Notes: a model not told the origin generated them from the sequence alone. A stretch of DNA of 64,000 bases from Prevotella sp. UBA2742 (GCA_002353485.1 DEJS01000012.1:1-64000); one strand, 5' to 3'; positions 33,301-41,103 are shown, numbered from the stretch's first letter. Translations and numbers: made by a program.

Positions 33301-34256
33301 CCGTGGCCACCACCGACAAGCCCGAGGGTGCAATCGCGACAGCCACCGCTACCTACGGCAGCGGCTCATATACAGGCATTACGGTCTTTGGCAATGTGCT
33401 TTATTACGACGGCAAGTACTACTGGCACGTCGAGAACCTTATGGAACTTGCAGACCGTAACGAAGATAACAGCAGCGTCATCGCCGCCAACAAGGGCCAG
33501 ACGTGCAACGTGGTGCTGAAAGACCGCACCCTCTACAAGGACGGCAAGTGGAACACCATCTGCCTGCCCTTCGCCGTGGACATGACCGCCCCCAACGGCC
33601 CGCTCTATGGCGCCACCTACCGCACCGTGACCGCCGCCAGCATCAGCGGCACCACACTCAACCTGACCTTCGAGGAGAAAAAGCATGAGAATCATGCGGA
33701 CAACACGCTCGTTGCCGGCGTACCTTACATCATCAAGTGGGACAAGGCTGCTGACTATGTGGACGACGACGCCCATAACATCGTCAACCCCGTGTTCACC
33801 AACGTGAAAGTCGAATACGTAGGAGACGACTTCTGGAGCGGTGACGACCCTTCTAATTCCACCGTCGCCTTCTGCGGCACCTATAATGCCATCACCAACA
33901 TCGCCGACAAATGGGGCAATGCCAGCGTAAACGGCGCAGACAAGCCCTTAGACGTCCTCCTGCTCGGCGCAGACAACACCCTCCGCTATGCCGGCAGCGG
34001 TGCCTCGCTCGGTGCCTGCCGCGCCTACTTCCTCGTTGACCCCGCCGCCGTTGAAGCCGGTGCCAGCCGCCTCACGTCGTTCAGCATCGACTTCGGCGAG
34101 GGTGAGGCCACTGCCATCAAGGAAATCGGAAATAGTCAATCGTCAAACCGTAAATCTCCTGACGTCTGGTACTCCCTCAACGGCGTGCGCCTCAGCGGCA
34201 AGCCCACACAGCGCGGTATCTACATCAACAACGGTAAAAAGGTCGTGATTAAGTAA
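30318..34256 (+). CDS. Large secreted adhesin with MABP-like and GLUG repeats
   Basis: A 1312-residue secreted protein with a long signal peptide (cleavage near TAWADD, residue 42). Residues 43-155 and 160-225 are two copies of a domain like the MABP beta-prism (ITDVMVIGGDG, KKVDFDLNSNAGGDYVYVLY; second copy DLNEGAGGDYVYMHF). Residues 230-380 resemble immunoglobulin-like or MBG modules. Two GLUG-rich regions follow (about 400-600 and 780-960; FDGKGHTVSGINVN, VGGIVG). The end (WYSLNGVRLSGKPTQRGIYI) is the Prevotella-type C-terminal tail seen on surface proteins. A surface adhesin or carbohydrate-binding protein is likely. A 54-aa gene follows after 11 bases. Confidence 0.8.
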   Translation: MKQATTRQRITRAAATLAAPRRALVLALTLIAALTVQTAWADDYPAYITDVMVIGGDGSTVDSKWATYQSQGYKKVDFDLNSNAGGDYVYVLYKTGSRNNTDGGYITDLVVSTTDASSVTYNGTTYTRVAHDGSDHFKKYGGNLNSSAKSGSTNMWLFYTKKNFSDKRAVNDIVVNKSGSKSGYTTIGKNGGSDAYDLNEGAGGDYVYMHFSTTTKTNRPASDPTMKTGLVYTGQPLQLVNYNPTSQCTMYYRVGTSGSYTSTVSDITATNAGTHTVYYYAATNSYGNQSATKSHQVTIAKSANSGVTVACADVVDGNAPAPQLGGTNLSTGAVTYQYSTTQNGTYTTTVPTDFGKYWVKVTIAGDDNCYAYTTAAASFWILSDANDLWNIRGGVNGTVDHPIVISTPSQLDLLAKKVNGTDGYTANNYSGKYFELGADITYDGTENNYTPIGSNGTEFGGHFDGKGHTVSGINVNLPSTDYVGLFASVSYATIQNLTLANSTICGGKHVGGIVGSGGSTNTTIQNCHVGSDVTVSGTDYVGGIVGHYATVRGCTGAATVTGNIVGGITGTANYSVIENCLVYGGTVNGTNAGAIAGTNNNSTGTLTNNRYTGVMLNGSEAKQNAGVGGDGSQDGTSYICAIIPYKGVTLSIPSVSATTEYPYDGLKIYPTGMTYKGQYYNYYHNADAGISGDVTFTATYSGSVPEDYALGGFGWTSSANNTDVAMKWAATDGSATCTLNTHLTVIYYIAPTFRYAIWGDGDGTQGNPYIITTVSGMNELASRVNSGEDLGGKYFELGADITYDGTENNYTAIGTKDHKSSVNFDGKGHTISGININTGSDCQGVFGFAAYCTIQNLTLANSTITNGGYSGGIFGWGDGVTVSNCHVTNTVTLHATGIDLGGIGGFAMYNSTIKGCTSSATLSFKWNYSNGGIMGDINGGTLKDCLYLGPKFDTDRNGAILGSITQNDPTISNCYHISYGMNAIGYVSTFNTNFAVATTDKPEGAIATATATYGSGSYTGITVFGNVLYYDGKYYWHVENLMELADRNEDNSSVIAANKGQTCNVVLKDRTLYKDGKWNTICLPFAVDMTAPNGPLYGATYRTVTAASISGTTLNLTFEEKKHENHADNTLVAGVPYIIKWDKAADYVDDDAHNIVNPVFTNVKVEYVGDDFWSGDDPSNSTVAFCGTYNAITNIADKWGNASVNGADKPLDVLLLGADNTLRYAGSGASLGACRAYFLVDPAAVEAGASRLTSFSIDFGEGEATAIKEIGNSQSSNRKSPDVWYSLNGVRLSGKPTQRGIYINNGKKVVIK

Positions 34257-34267
34257 AAGGAAGCATT

Positions 34268-34432
34268 ATGAAGAAGAAAGAATATATGAAGCCCGCCATG
34301 CGGGTAGTATTGCTGCAGCATCACCAGCAACTGCTGGCAGGCAGCCTGAAAAGCGTACAGTCCACCGGCCTCGGCGGCGATGACCTCGGCATCGACGACG
34401 AGGAGGTAGGCAGCGGCTTCTGGGGTAGATAA
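34268..34432 (+). CDS. Small companion peptide of the adhesin (54 aa)
   Basis: A 54-residue frame opening MKKKEYMKPAMRVVLLQHHQ, then QLLAGSLKSVQSTG, then a Gly/Asp/Glu-rich tail ending GFWGR. It starts 11 bases after the adhesin stop and ends before a strong hairpin, so it is the last gene of that transcript. From memory, Prevotella genomes hold many peptides of this plan (Lys/Tyr-rich start, KPxxxVVxL, LLAGS, acidic-glycine tail); none has a known role. LLAGS could be a processing site, which would make it a secreted or modified peptide. Confidence 0.65.
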   Translation: MKKKEYMKPAMRVVLLQHHQQLLAGSLKSVQSTGLGGDDLGIDDEEVGSGFWGR

Positions 34433-34458
34433 GCATCCACTCAATCGGCTGGCAAGAT

Positions 34459-34494
34459 GAGGGTGTGTCAAGATTTGCGTTTTGACACACCCTC
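34459..34494. terminator. Hairpin terminator after the adhesin pair
   Basis: GAGGGTGTGTCAA (34459-34471) pairs perfectly with TTGACACACCCTC (34482-34494). No T-run follows; its position between convergent genes suggests use from both sides. Confidence 0.75.
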
Positions 34495-34512
34495 TCGTCG
34501 TTGTTACTGCTT

Positions 34513-34668
34513 TTACTTCCTGCTGTGTTTCTTCATGAGCCGGCCGATGGCGTGGTCGAGGCGCCTACCCGTCTTGTCGTCGACCACCATGCCACCCACC
34601 ACCGTTCGCTGTGCCCAGACGGGAACGGTGACCAGAAGGAGTGTTAGGGTCAGTGTTAGTTTGGTCAT
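34513..34668 (-). CDS. Small secreted protein (51 aa)
   Basis: The minus-strand frame encodes MTKLTLTLTLLLVTVPVWAQ, a signal peptide with clear cleavage after Ala-19, followed by a 32-residue basic mature part (RTVVGGMVVDDKTGRRLDHA and on). It begins 19 bases after the prolyl oligopeptidase stop on the same strand. I know no family. The mature start resembles the first strand of a carboxypeptidase-regulatory-like domain (VVGGMVVDDKTG), so it might be a truncated member of that group. Confidence 0.55.
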   Translation of the reverse strand: MTKLTLTLTLLLVTVPVWAQRTVVGGMVVDDKTGRRLDHAIGRLMKKHSRK

Positions 34669-34687
34669 GGTGGGTGTTGGGTGATGG

Positions 34688-36865
34688 TTATTTGAATTTC
34701 AGCCCCATGTTGTAGAGGATGAAGGAGTAGATGTCTGCCTGTTCCTCGAGGATTTTCGCCAGGGGCTTGCCACCGCCGTGACCGGCTTTGGTGTCGATGC
34801 GGATGAGGGTGGGGGGCAATGGCTTCTGGTTCTGCTGCTGGGTGGCGGACTGACACTCCTGCAGACGGGCGGCAAACTTGAACGAGTGGGCAGGCACCAC
34901 ACGGTCGTCATGGTCGGCAGTGGTGACGAGGGTGGCAGGGTAGGTGGTTCCCTTTTTCAGGTTGTGGAGTGGGGAGTAGCCCTTGAGGTATTCGAACATC
35001 TCCTTGGAGTCCTCACTGGTGCCATAGTCAGGAGCCCAGTTCCATCCGATGGTGAACTTATGATAGCGCAGCATGTCCATCACACCCACCTGTGGAATCG
35101 CCACACGGAAGAGGTCTGGGCGCTGTGTCATGCAGGCACCGACGAGCAGTCCGCCATTCGAGCCGCCCACGATGGCAATGTGTCCCTTGTCGGTATAGCC
35201 CTCACGGATGAGCCATTCGGCAGCGCCGATGAAGTCGTCGAACACGTTCTGCTTCTGCATCTTGGTGCCTGCCTGGTGCCACTCCTCGCCATACTCACCG
35301 CCGCCGCGGAGCGTCACCTGTGCATAGATGCCGCCCTGCTCGAGCCATGGGATACGGTTGGCCGAGAACGAGGGTACGAGCGAAATGTTAAAACCGCCGT
35401 AACCGTAGAGATAAACGGGACGAGGGGAGGTGGGAGTTCTTTGACCTGAAGGTCTAAGCGAGCGAAGCTCGTGGGGGAGTTGAGAGTTCTTTCCTTTCTT
35501 ATACGTCAGGAACATGGGGATGCGGGTGCCGTCCTTGCTCTGGAAGAACACCTGCTCGGTGGTGTAGTCCTGCGGATTGAATGCTACCTTCGGCTGGGCA
35601 TAGAGCGTGCTTTGGCCTGTCTGCATATCGTAGCGGTAGATGGTGCCTGGTATGGTGAACGAGGTAAAGGTGTAGAAGCACTCCGGCTCCTTCTCGTCGC
35701 CCGTGAAGCCGACGCTGCCCACAGAAGGCAGGGCTATCTCGCGAATCTGCTGTCCGGCGAGTGAGTAAAGATATGCATGGTCGGAAGCATCTTTGCTGTA
35801 GGTGAGTATGAAGTGACGGTTGATGACGTCAGCCCCGCTAAGTACGTCGCCCTGTTCGGCAATGAGCTCTTGCCAGTCTCCGATGCCGGGCCGGCGGATG
35901 TCGGCGGTCATAATGCGGCTTTTGGGAGCATTGTAGTTGGTGATAAGGTATATCTTGTCGCCTTCGGTATGCAGTGGACTGTAGTCGTAGTCCATGTTGT
36001 CGGTCATCTGGATAAACTGTGCATCAGGCGTCCGGAGGTCGCGCACGTAGAGGTTGTTGCCGGCGCCAGCACCGTCCTCGTAGAGGAACATCATCGTCTC
36101 CTCGTCGTTCACGGCACAGGTGTAGAAGCGCTTCGGGTAGGCAGCGTTCTGATAGAACAGCACGTCCTCGGACTGCGGCGTACCAATCTTATGATAGTAA
36201 ATCTTGTGGCCCTCGTTCACGTTCGAGAATTCCTTGCCTTTCGTAGGCGCATCGTAGGCAGAATAATAAAAGCCGTCGCCCTGCCATGCTGCTCCGGAGA
36301 ACTTGGCCCACTCGATGTGGTCTTGGGTGAGCTGTCCTGTCTTCAGGTCGATGACGTAGAACTCCTGCCAGTCGCTGCCCGAGCGCGAAATGGAGTAGGC
36401 AGCATACTTGCCGTTGTTGGAGAAATAGACTCCCTTTAGTGCCACCGTGCCGTCCGGGCTTAGGGTGTTGGGGTCGAGGAATATGCGGGGCTCGCCGCCC
36501 AGCTGGTCCATGACGTAGAGCACGCTTTGGTTCTGTAGTCCGTTGTTCTTGAAGAAATACCACTTGCCGTGGCGCTTGCGTGGTGCCGACAGCTTCTCGT
36601 AGTTAGAGAGTTCGGTAAGTCGTTTCAGCAGCTTGTCGCGAAAGGGAATCTTCTTCAGAAAGTCGCTGGTGATACGGTTCTCGGCCTCTACCCAGGCCGC
36701 TGTCTGACGGCTGGTGTCGTTCTCGAGCCAGCGGTAAGGGTCCGTAACTTCTGTTCCGAAATAGTTGTCAACCGTAGGCCCCTTCTCAGCCTTCGGATAG
36801 GACAGCCGCTGTGCCGTGGCTGCCGTGGTGGCTAATGTCATAGCAAATAGAATAAGTCGTTTCAT
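34688..36865 (-). CDS. Prolyl oligopeptidase family serine peptidase (S9A)
   Basis: A 725-residue exported peptidase (signal peptide to about residue 18, TAATAQ) cutting short peptides after proline. The N-terminal LSYPKAEKGPTVDNYFG and DPYRWLE segments and the seven-blade propeller are typical. The catalytic set is visible: serine in GGSNGG (near residue 568), aspartate in DHDDRVVP and histidine in KAGHGGG. Residues about 465-477 (ELRSLRPSGQRT) are encoded by dispersed repeat A and fall just before the hydrolase domain starts (PVYLYGYGGF), a surface linker position. The gene has its own divergent promoter at 36890. Confidence 0.93.
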   Translation of the reverse strand: MKRLILFAMTLATTAATAQRLSYPKAEKGPTVDNYFGTEVTDPYRWLENDTSRQTAAWVEAENRITSDFLKKIPFRDKLLKRLTELSNYEKLSAPRKRHGKWYFFKNNGLQNQSVLYVMDQLGGEPRIFLDPNTLSPDGTVALKGVYFSNNGKYAAYSISRSGSDWQEFYVIDLKTGQLTQDHIEWAKFSGAAWQGDGFYYSAYDAPTKGKEFSNVNEGHKIYYHKIGTPQSEDVLFYQNAAYPKRFYTCAVNDEETMMFLYEDGAGAGNNLYVRDLRTPDAQFIQMTDNMDYDYSPLHTEGDKIYLITNYNAPKSRIMTADIRRPGIGDWQELIAEQGDVLSGADVINRHFILTYSKDASDHAYLYSLAGQQIREIALPSVGSVGFTGDEKEPECFYTFTSFTIPGTIYRYDMQTGQSTLYAQPKVAFNPQDYTTEQVFFQSKDGTRIPMFLTYKKGKNSQLPHELRSLRPSGQRTPTSPRPVYLYGYGGFNISLVPSFSANRIPWLEQGGIYAQVTLRGGGEYGEEWHQAGTKMQKQNVFDDFIGAAEWLIREGYTDKGHIAIVGGSNGGLLVGACMTQRPDLFRVAIPQVGVMDMLRYHKFTIGWNWAPDYGTSEDSKEMFEYLKGYSPLHNLKKGTTYPATLVTTADHDDRVVPAHSFKFAARLQECQSATQQQNQKPLPPTLIRIDTKAGHGGGKPLAKILEEQADIYSFILYNMGLKFK
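35434..35472. repeat. Dispersed two-hairpin repeat A, copy in prolyl oligopeptidase
   Basis: It matches 6165-6203 at 38 of 39 bases; the one change lies in the loop of the CGAGC/GCTCG hairpin. It is in the same frame and orientation relative to its host gene and is translated as ELRSLRPSGQRT. A GAGTTGAGAGTTC segment follows it to 35490. Confidence 0.85.
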
Positions 36866-36889
36866 ATATGGGATTTAGTATTTTTGCTG

Positions 36890-36927
36890 CAAAGATACGA
36901 AAATTTCCCAATTATTTCGTATCTTTG
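36890..36927. promoter_or_regulatory. Divergent promoter pair in an inverted repeat
   Basis: TATCTTTG occurs on the minus strand at 36897-36890 and on the plus strand at 36920-36927. The two boxes form arms of a 14-bp inverted repeat (GCAAAGATACGAAA and its complement), so the promoters face away from each other with 22 bases between the boxes. Confidence 0.7.
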
Positions 36928-36951
36928 CCACCAGAAAAAGCTATCATTGTT

Positions 36952-38052
36952 ATGAGCAACGTAAAACGCATAGTACTGACGGGTGGACCGTGCGCAGGCA
37001 AGACTACGGCATTGGTGCGTATCGTAGACCATTTTTCTAATCTTGGGTTCAAGGTCTTTACCGTGCCTGAGGTGCCCACCATGTATACGCAGGGCGGATG
37101 GAGCTATCTGACACCCAACCATGATTTATACTATCAGGGCGAGCTGGCCATCCTTGAGACACAACTGGCATTAGAAGATTCCTTTATGCGGTTGGCCGAG
37201 ACCTGTCAGAAGCCGGCCTTCGTCGTTTGTGACCGTGGCACGATGGACATATCGGCCTATATCTCGCCCGAGATGTGGCATGAACTTTGCCAGCATTGCG
37301 GTACTGAGCCCAACCAGCTGCGCAATCGCTATGATGCCGTGCTGCACCTTGTGTCGGCCGCCGACGGTGCCGAGCAGTACTATACGCTGGCTACCAATGC
37401 CAGCCGATACGAGCAGGCCGACGAGAAAGGACTGCAGCTGGCCCGCGACCTGGACAAAAAGGTGAACCGCGCCTGGACGGGACATCCGCATCTTCGTGTC
37501 ATCAACAACCACGACGACTTTGAAGCCAAGATGAATCGCGTGCTCTCCGATATCAGTAACGTGCTCGGCATACCGCAGCCCATAGAAGACGAGCGTACAT
37601 ACATAGTCGAGCTGACAGGAGAACTGCCCGAGTGCATTGAGAGTGAGATAGCCCAGACTTACCTTGTCTCCGATCCTGATTGCATCATACGACTGCGACG
37701 CCGCAGCTGGCAGGGAGGAGAGGTGGTTAACATCCATAAGACGCGTAAGCAGATTTCGCCTACTGAGGTGCTTGAGACTGAGCGACAGGTCTCTAACGCG
37801 CTCTATGAGTCGTTATTGCAGCAGGCTGACCCATATCGTACTACTATCCGCAAGACCCGTCGCTCGTTCATATGGAAAGGACAGTATTTTGAACTCGACC
37901 AATTCCATGCCCCGCTCTCCGACCTCATTATCCTCGCCGTTAAGGGCGTCACTCCGCAGGAAAGCGTCCACTTCCCACCCTTCCTGCGCATAGTCAAGGA
38001 TATCGGCGGCAACCAGCAATACTACAACTACAACCTCGCCCTGCAGCGCTGA
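36952..38052 (+). CDS. TTD14-like P-loop ATPase with CYTH-like domain
   Basis: A 366-residue protein from ATG 36952; an upstream ATG is rejected because it precedes the promoter at 36920. Residues 8-19 hold the P-loop (LTGGPCAGKTTA), and DRGTMD is a likely Walker-B/lid element, as in the AAA_28 group. The C-terminal half (about 200-366, with RLRRRSWQGGEVVNIHKTRK and TIRKTRRSFIWKGQYFELD) resembles a CYTH triphosphate tunnel. This order matches the eukaryotic TTD14 protein and its bacterial relatives. Nucleotide or polyphosphate binding is expected; the cellular role is unknown. Confidence 0.75.
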   Translation: MSNVKRIVLTGGPCAGKTTALVRIVDHFSNLGFKVFTVPEVPTMYTQGGWSYLTPNHDLYYQGELAILETQLALEDSFMRLAETCQKPAFVVCDRGTMDISAYISPEMWHELCQHCGTEPNQLRNRYDAVLHLVSAADGAEQYYTLATNASRYEQADEKGLQLARDLDKKVNRAWTGHPHLRVINNHDDFEAKMNRVLSDISNVLGIPQPIEDERTYIVELTGELPECIESEIAQTYLVSDPDCIIRLRRRSWQGGEVVNIHKTRKQISPTEVLETERQVSNALYESLLQQADPYRTTIRKTRRSFIWKGQYFELDQFHAPLSDLIILAVKGVTPQESVHFPPFLRIVKDIGGNQQYYNYNLALQR

Positions 38053-38111
38053 TTTTGTTATGAAAATCAAGCCGTTCGCTGAATATATTAGTGTGATGGC
38101 CAAACTTTACC

Positions 38112-38119
38112 TACCTTTG
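38112..38119 (+). promoter_or_regulatory. Promoter box of the DUF4890-like gene
   Basis: TACCTTTG followed by CATCG, 44 bases before the ATG at 38164. Confidence 0.55.
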
Positions 38120-38163
38120 CATCGTCAATACGATACACAGTAACATTCTAAAACGGATAAAGT

Positions 38164-38637
38164 ATGAAAAAGATTCTGATGATGATGGTAGCCCTGCTGA
38201 CCCTGACGGTTGTCATGGCTCAGGGTGAGAACAGAGAGCGCAGGGCTCCGAAGAAAATGACTCCTGCCGAGATGACCAAGCGGATGGTGAAAGACCTGAA
38301 TCTGAACGATAAGCAGAAGACTCAGGTACAGGCTCTGAACGAACAGTATAAAGACTATCTTAACGGCCCGGGAATGGGTGGCCAGCGCCCTCCCAAACCT
38401 GATTCAGAGCCAGGTGCAGCACCGCAGCAGGAACATCAGCGTCCTCAGATGACCGAGGCGCAGAAAGCCCAGATGAAGCAGTACAAGGCCAAACGTGAAG
38501 AATACGACAAGAAGCTGAAGGCCATCTTGACTGATGCCCAGTACAAGACCTACCAAAAGCTGCAGAAGCGTCGTGGTCCTGGTGGTCCTGGAGGTCCTCG
38601 TGACGGGAAACGCCCCGAACGCAGTCAGAGCGAATAA
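38164..38637 (+). CDS. DUF4890/Spy-like periplasmic protein
   Basis: A 157-residue exported protein (signal cleavage near VVMAQ, residue 20). The mature part is highly charged and helical with two LTxxQ-type segments, LNDKQKTQVQALNEQYKDYL and LTDAQYKTYQKLQKRR, separated by a Pro/Gln-rich loop. This matches Bacteroidota DUF4890 proteins and recalls the Spy/CpxP chaperone pattern. A periplasmic stress or metal-related role is possible but unproven. The C-terminal GGPGGPRDG repeat is low complexity. A strong terminator follows. Confidence 0.75.
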   Translation: MKKILMMMVALLTLTVVMAQGENRERRAPKKMTPAEMTKRMVKDLNLNDKQKTQVQALNEQYKDYLNGPGMGGQRPPKPDSEPGAAPQQEHQRPQMTEAQKAQMKQYKAKREEYDKKLKAILTDAQYKTYQKLQKRRGPGGPGGPRDGKRPERSQSE

Positions 38638-38654
38638 ATGTAAGATAGAGTAAA

Positions 38655-38702
38655 AGAAGAGGATGGACGTCCAATCAGGACTCCATCCTCTTCTGCTTTT
38701 TG
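38655..38702 (+). terminator. Terminator of the DUF4890-like gene
   Basis: AGAAGAGGATGGA (38655-38667) pairs with TCCATCCTCTTCT (38682-38694), then GCTTTTTGTT. Confidence 0.9.
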
Positions 38703-38706
38703 TTGG

Positions 38707-38781
38707 TAGGGACGATCGGGCTCGAACCGATGACCTCTGCAATGTGACTGCAGCGCTCTAAACCAACTGGGCTACGCCCCT
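38707..38781 (-). tRNA. tRNA-Val (anticodon CAC)
   Basis: Minus-strand cloverleaf: acceptor AGGGGCG with CGTCCCT, D-arm with GTTGGTTT, anticodon stem CTGCA/TGCAG with loop GTCACAT, and T-arm ATCGG-TTCGAGC-CCGAT. The seven-base loop has U33 and gives anticodon CAC, reading GUG valine. One D-stem pair is a mismatch. CCA is not fully encoded (ACC follows). Confidence 0.75.
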
Positions 38782-38853
38782 GTTTTTAGAAATCGACTGC
38801 AAAGGTACACATTATTTTCCAAACAACCTAATGTTTTGACGTTTTTTTTCTTC

Positions 38854-41070
38854 CTATCGGATGAATAACAGTTCGCGATATTTGGGCAGGGGCCATAGTG
38901 AGTCGTCGACGATGAGCTCCAACTTGTCTATCTGGTAACGGATGGTGTCGAGCTTCGGCTCCACCTTGTCGTGATAGGTGATAGCTTTCTCGTGCTCGTC
39001 GTCTATCTTATTAGCGAGTTTGCGGGCATTGACAAGTTCCTCGACGCCCTTCTCGATGACAGAGGTTCGTTCTGCAATTTCCTCGATGAGCTTGAGGTTG
39101 CGGGCAGACAGTTTCTCGGCTTTGTCTACGGGAAATACCTCGGCCATGTTCTCCACATTCTTCAGCAGCTGGCTCTGGTAGCGGGTGGCCACGGGGATGA
39201 TGTGGTTCATAGAGAGGTCGCCCAGGACACGGGCTTCAATCTGTATCTTCTTCGTGTATGTCTCCCACTTCACCTCGTTGCGGGCCTCCAACTCTTTCTT
39301 CGTCATCACACCCAGACTCTCGAACATCTGTATGCTCGCGTCGTCGAGGTAGCGTTCAAAGATTTTCGGACACGACTTCTCAACATCCAGACCGCGCTTC
39401 TGTGCCTCGAGCACCCATTCGTCTGAGTAGCCGTTACCGTCGAAGCGGATGGGCTTACAGGTCTTGATGTCCTCGCGCAATACTTCGATGATGGCGTGGA
39501 AGGTGGCGCTGTGCTCTGTTCCTGCCAGTTTCTTCTCAAACTCGGGAATACGCTTGTCTACTCGCTTCTTGAAGTCTACAAGAGCTTCGGCTACGGCACT
39601 GTTCAGGGCTATCATGGCGCTGGCGCAGTTGGCTTCGGAACCGACGGCGCGGAACTCGAAGCGGTTGCCGGTAAAGGCAAAGGGTGAGGTGCGGTTACGG
39701 TCGGTATTGTCGATGAAGAGTTCTGGAATCTCGGGGATGTCCATCTTCATGCCCTGCTTGCCGGCCATTGCCAGGATGTCGTCGACGTCGGCTCTCTCGA
39801 TGTGGTCGAGCAGTTCGCTGACCTGTTTGCCAAGGAACGATGATATGATGGCGGGGGGTGCCTCGTTGGCTCCCAGGCGGTGGGCATTGGTGGCCGACAT
39901 GATGGAGGCTTTCAGCAGTCCGTTGTGTCGGTATACACCCATCAGCGTTTCGACGATGAAGGTGGCGAAGCGAAGGTTCTGCTCTGCTGTCTTGCCAGGG
40001 GCATGGAGCAGCACTCCATTGTCGGTAGACAGACTCCAGTTGTTGTGCTTACCGCTGCCGTTGATGCCGGCAAAGGGCTTCTCGTGTAGCAGTACGCGGA
40101 AGCCGTGTTTGCGGGCCACGCGCTTCATTACTGACATAAGCAGCATGTTATGGTCTACGGCCAGGTTGGTTTCCTCGAAGATGGGTGCCAGCTCGAACTG
40201 GTTCGGAGCTACTTCGTTGTGTCGTGTCTTGGTGGGGATGCCCAGTTCAAGGGCGACTATCTCCAACTCGCGCATAAAGGCAGCGACGCGTTCGGGAATG
40301 GCTCCAAAGTAGTGGTCGTCCATCTGCTGGTTTTTTGCAGAGTCGTGCCCCATCAGCGTACGCCCTGTCAGCAGCAGGTCAGGACGGGCAGCGTAGAGTC
40401 CTTCGTCCACGAGGAAGTACTCTTGTTCCCAGCCAAGGTTAGATGTCACCTTCTTGACGGCAGGGTCGAAGTAATGGCATACGTCAGTGGCGGCCACGTT
40501 CACGGCATGCAGGGCACGCAGCAGCGGAGCCTTGTAGTCAAGGGCCTCACCGCTATAGGAAATGAATACGGTGGGTATGATTAGTGTGTCGTCGATGATG
40601 AACACCGGGCTTGTGGGGTCCCAGGCTGAATAGCCGCGGGCTTCGAAGGTGGAGCGGATGCCGCCAGAGGGGAAGCTGGACGCATCGGGTTCCTGCTGTA
40701 CAAGCAGTTTGCCGGTGAACTCCTCCACCATACCGCCCTTGCCGTCGTGTTCGATGAATGAGTCGTGTTTCTCGGCAGTACCCTCCGTCAGTGGCTGGAA
40801 CCAGTGGGTATAGTGGGTTACGCCGTTCTCGGTGGCCCATTGCTTCATGCCGGCCGCCACGGCGTCGGCGATGTCGCGGTCGAGACGGGCGCCGTTGTCC
40901 ATTACGTCAATCATTTTCTCATAGACAGCCTTGGGCAGATACTTATACATCTTCTCACGGTTGAAGACCTTCTTCCCAAAGTACTGTGCGGGTCTCTCAC
41001 CGGGTGCTTTTACGTCGAGTGGCTTCTTCTTGAAAGCTTCACCGACAACCTGAAATCTTAATGTTTCCAT
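38854..41070 (-). CDS. glnN: Glutamine synthetase, type III
   Basis: A 738-residue GSIII enzyme (glutamate + ammonia + ATP to glutamine), much longer than type I. GSIII landmarks are the start LRFQVVGEAFKKKPLDV, THYTHWFQPLTEGTAEKHDSF, GIRSTFEARGYSAWDPTSP, the glutamate-binding segment NEVAPNQFELAPIFEETNLA and HEKPFAGINGSGKHNNWSL. It is the last gene of the minus-strand gltB-gltD-dapF-dapL-glnN run, 33 bases after dapL with no promoter box between. Bacteroidota commonly use GSIII as the main enzyme. Confidence 0.97.
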   Translation of the reverse strand: METLRFQVVGEAFKKKPLDVKAPGERPAQYFGKKVFNREKMYKYLPKAVYEKMIDVMDNGARLDRDIADAVAAGMKQWATENGVTHYTHWFQPLTEGTAEKHDSFIEHDGKGGMVEEFTGKLLVQQEPDASSFPSGGIRSTFEARGYSAWDPTSPVFIIDDTLIIPTVFISYSGEALDYKAPLLRALHAVNVAATDVCHYFDPAVKKVTSNLGWEQEYFLVDEGLYAARPDLLLTGRTLMGHDSAKNQQMDDHYFGAIPERVAAFMRELEIVALELGIPTKTRHNEVAPNQFELAPIFEETNLAVDHNMLLMSVMKRVARKHGFRVLLHEKPFAGINGSGKHNNWSLSTDNGVLLHAPGKTAEQNLRFATFIVETLMGVYRHNGLLKASIMSATNAHRLGANEAPPAIISSFLGKQVSELLDHIERADVDDILAMAGKQGMKMDIPEIPELFIDNTDRNRTSPFAFTGNRFEFRAVGSEANCASAMIALNSAVAEALVDFKKRVDKRIPEFEKKLAGTEHSATFHAIIEVLREDIKTCKPIRFDGNGYSDEWVLEAQKRGLDVEKSCPKIFERYLDDASIQMFESLGVMTKKELEARNEVKWETYTKKIQIEARVLGDLSMNHIIPVATRYQSQLLKNVENMAEVFPVDKAEKLSARNLKLIEEIAERTSVIEKGVEELVNARKLANKIDDEHEKAITYHDKVEPKLDTIRYQIDKLELIVDDSLWPLPKYRELLFIR

Positions 41071-41103
41071 AATCGTTTTGTGTTTGGTGTTAATGATTCG
41101 TTA

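Noticed and set aside
34457..34684. A 75-residue plus-strand frame after the adhesin
   Set aside because: It begins inside the terminator hairpin and lies antisense to the 51-aa secreted protein, which has a clear signal peptide.
38707..38781. Reading the tRNA as Asp (anticodon GTC)
   Set aside because: That would need a shifted loop; the 5-bp stem CTGCA/TGCAG fixes a seven-base loop with U33 and anticodon CAC.
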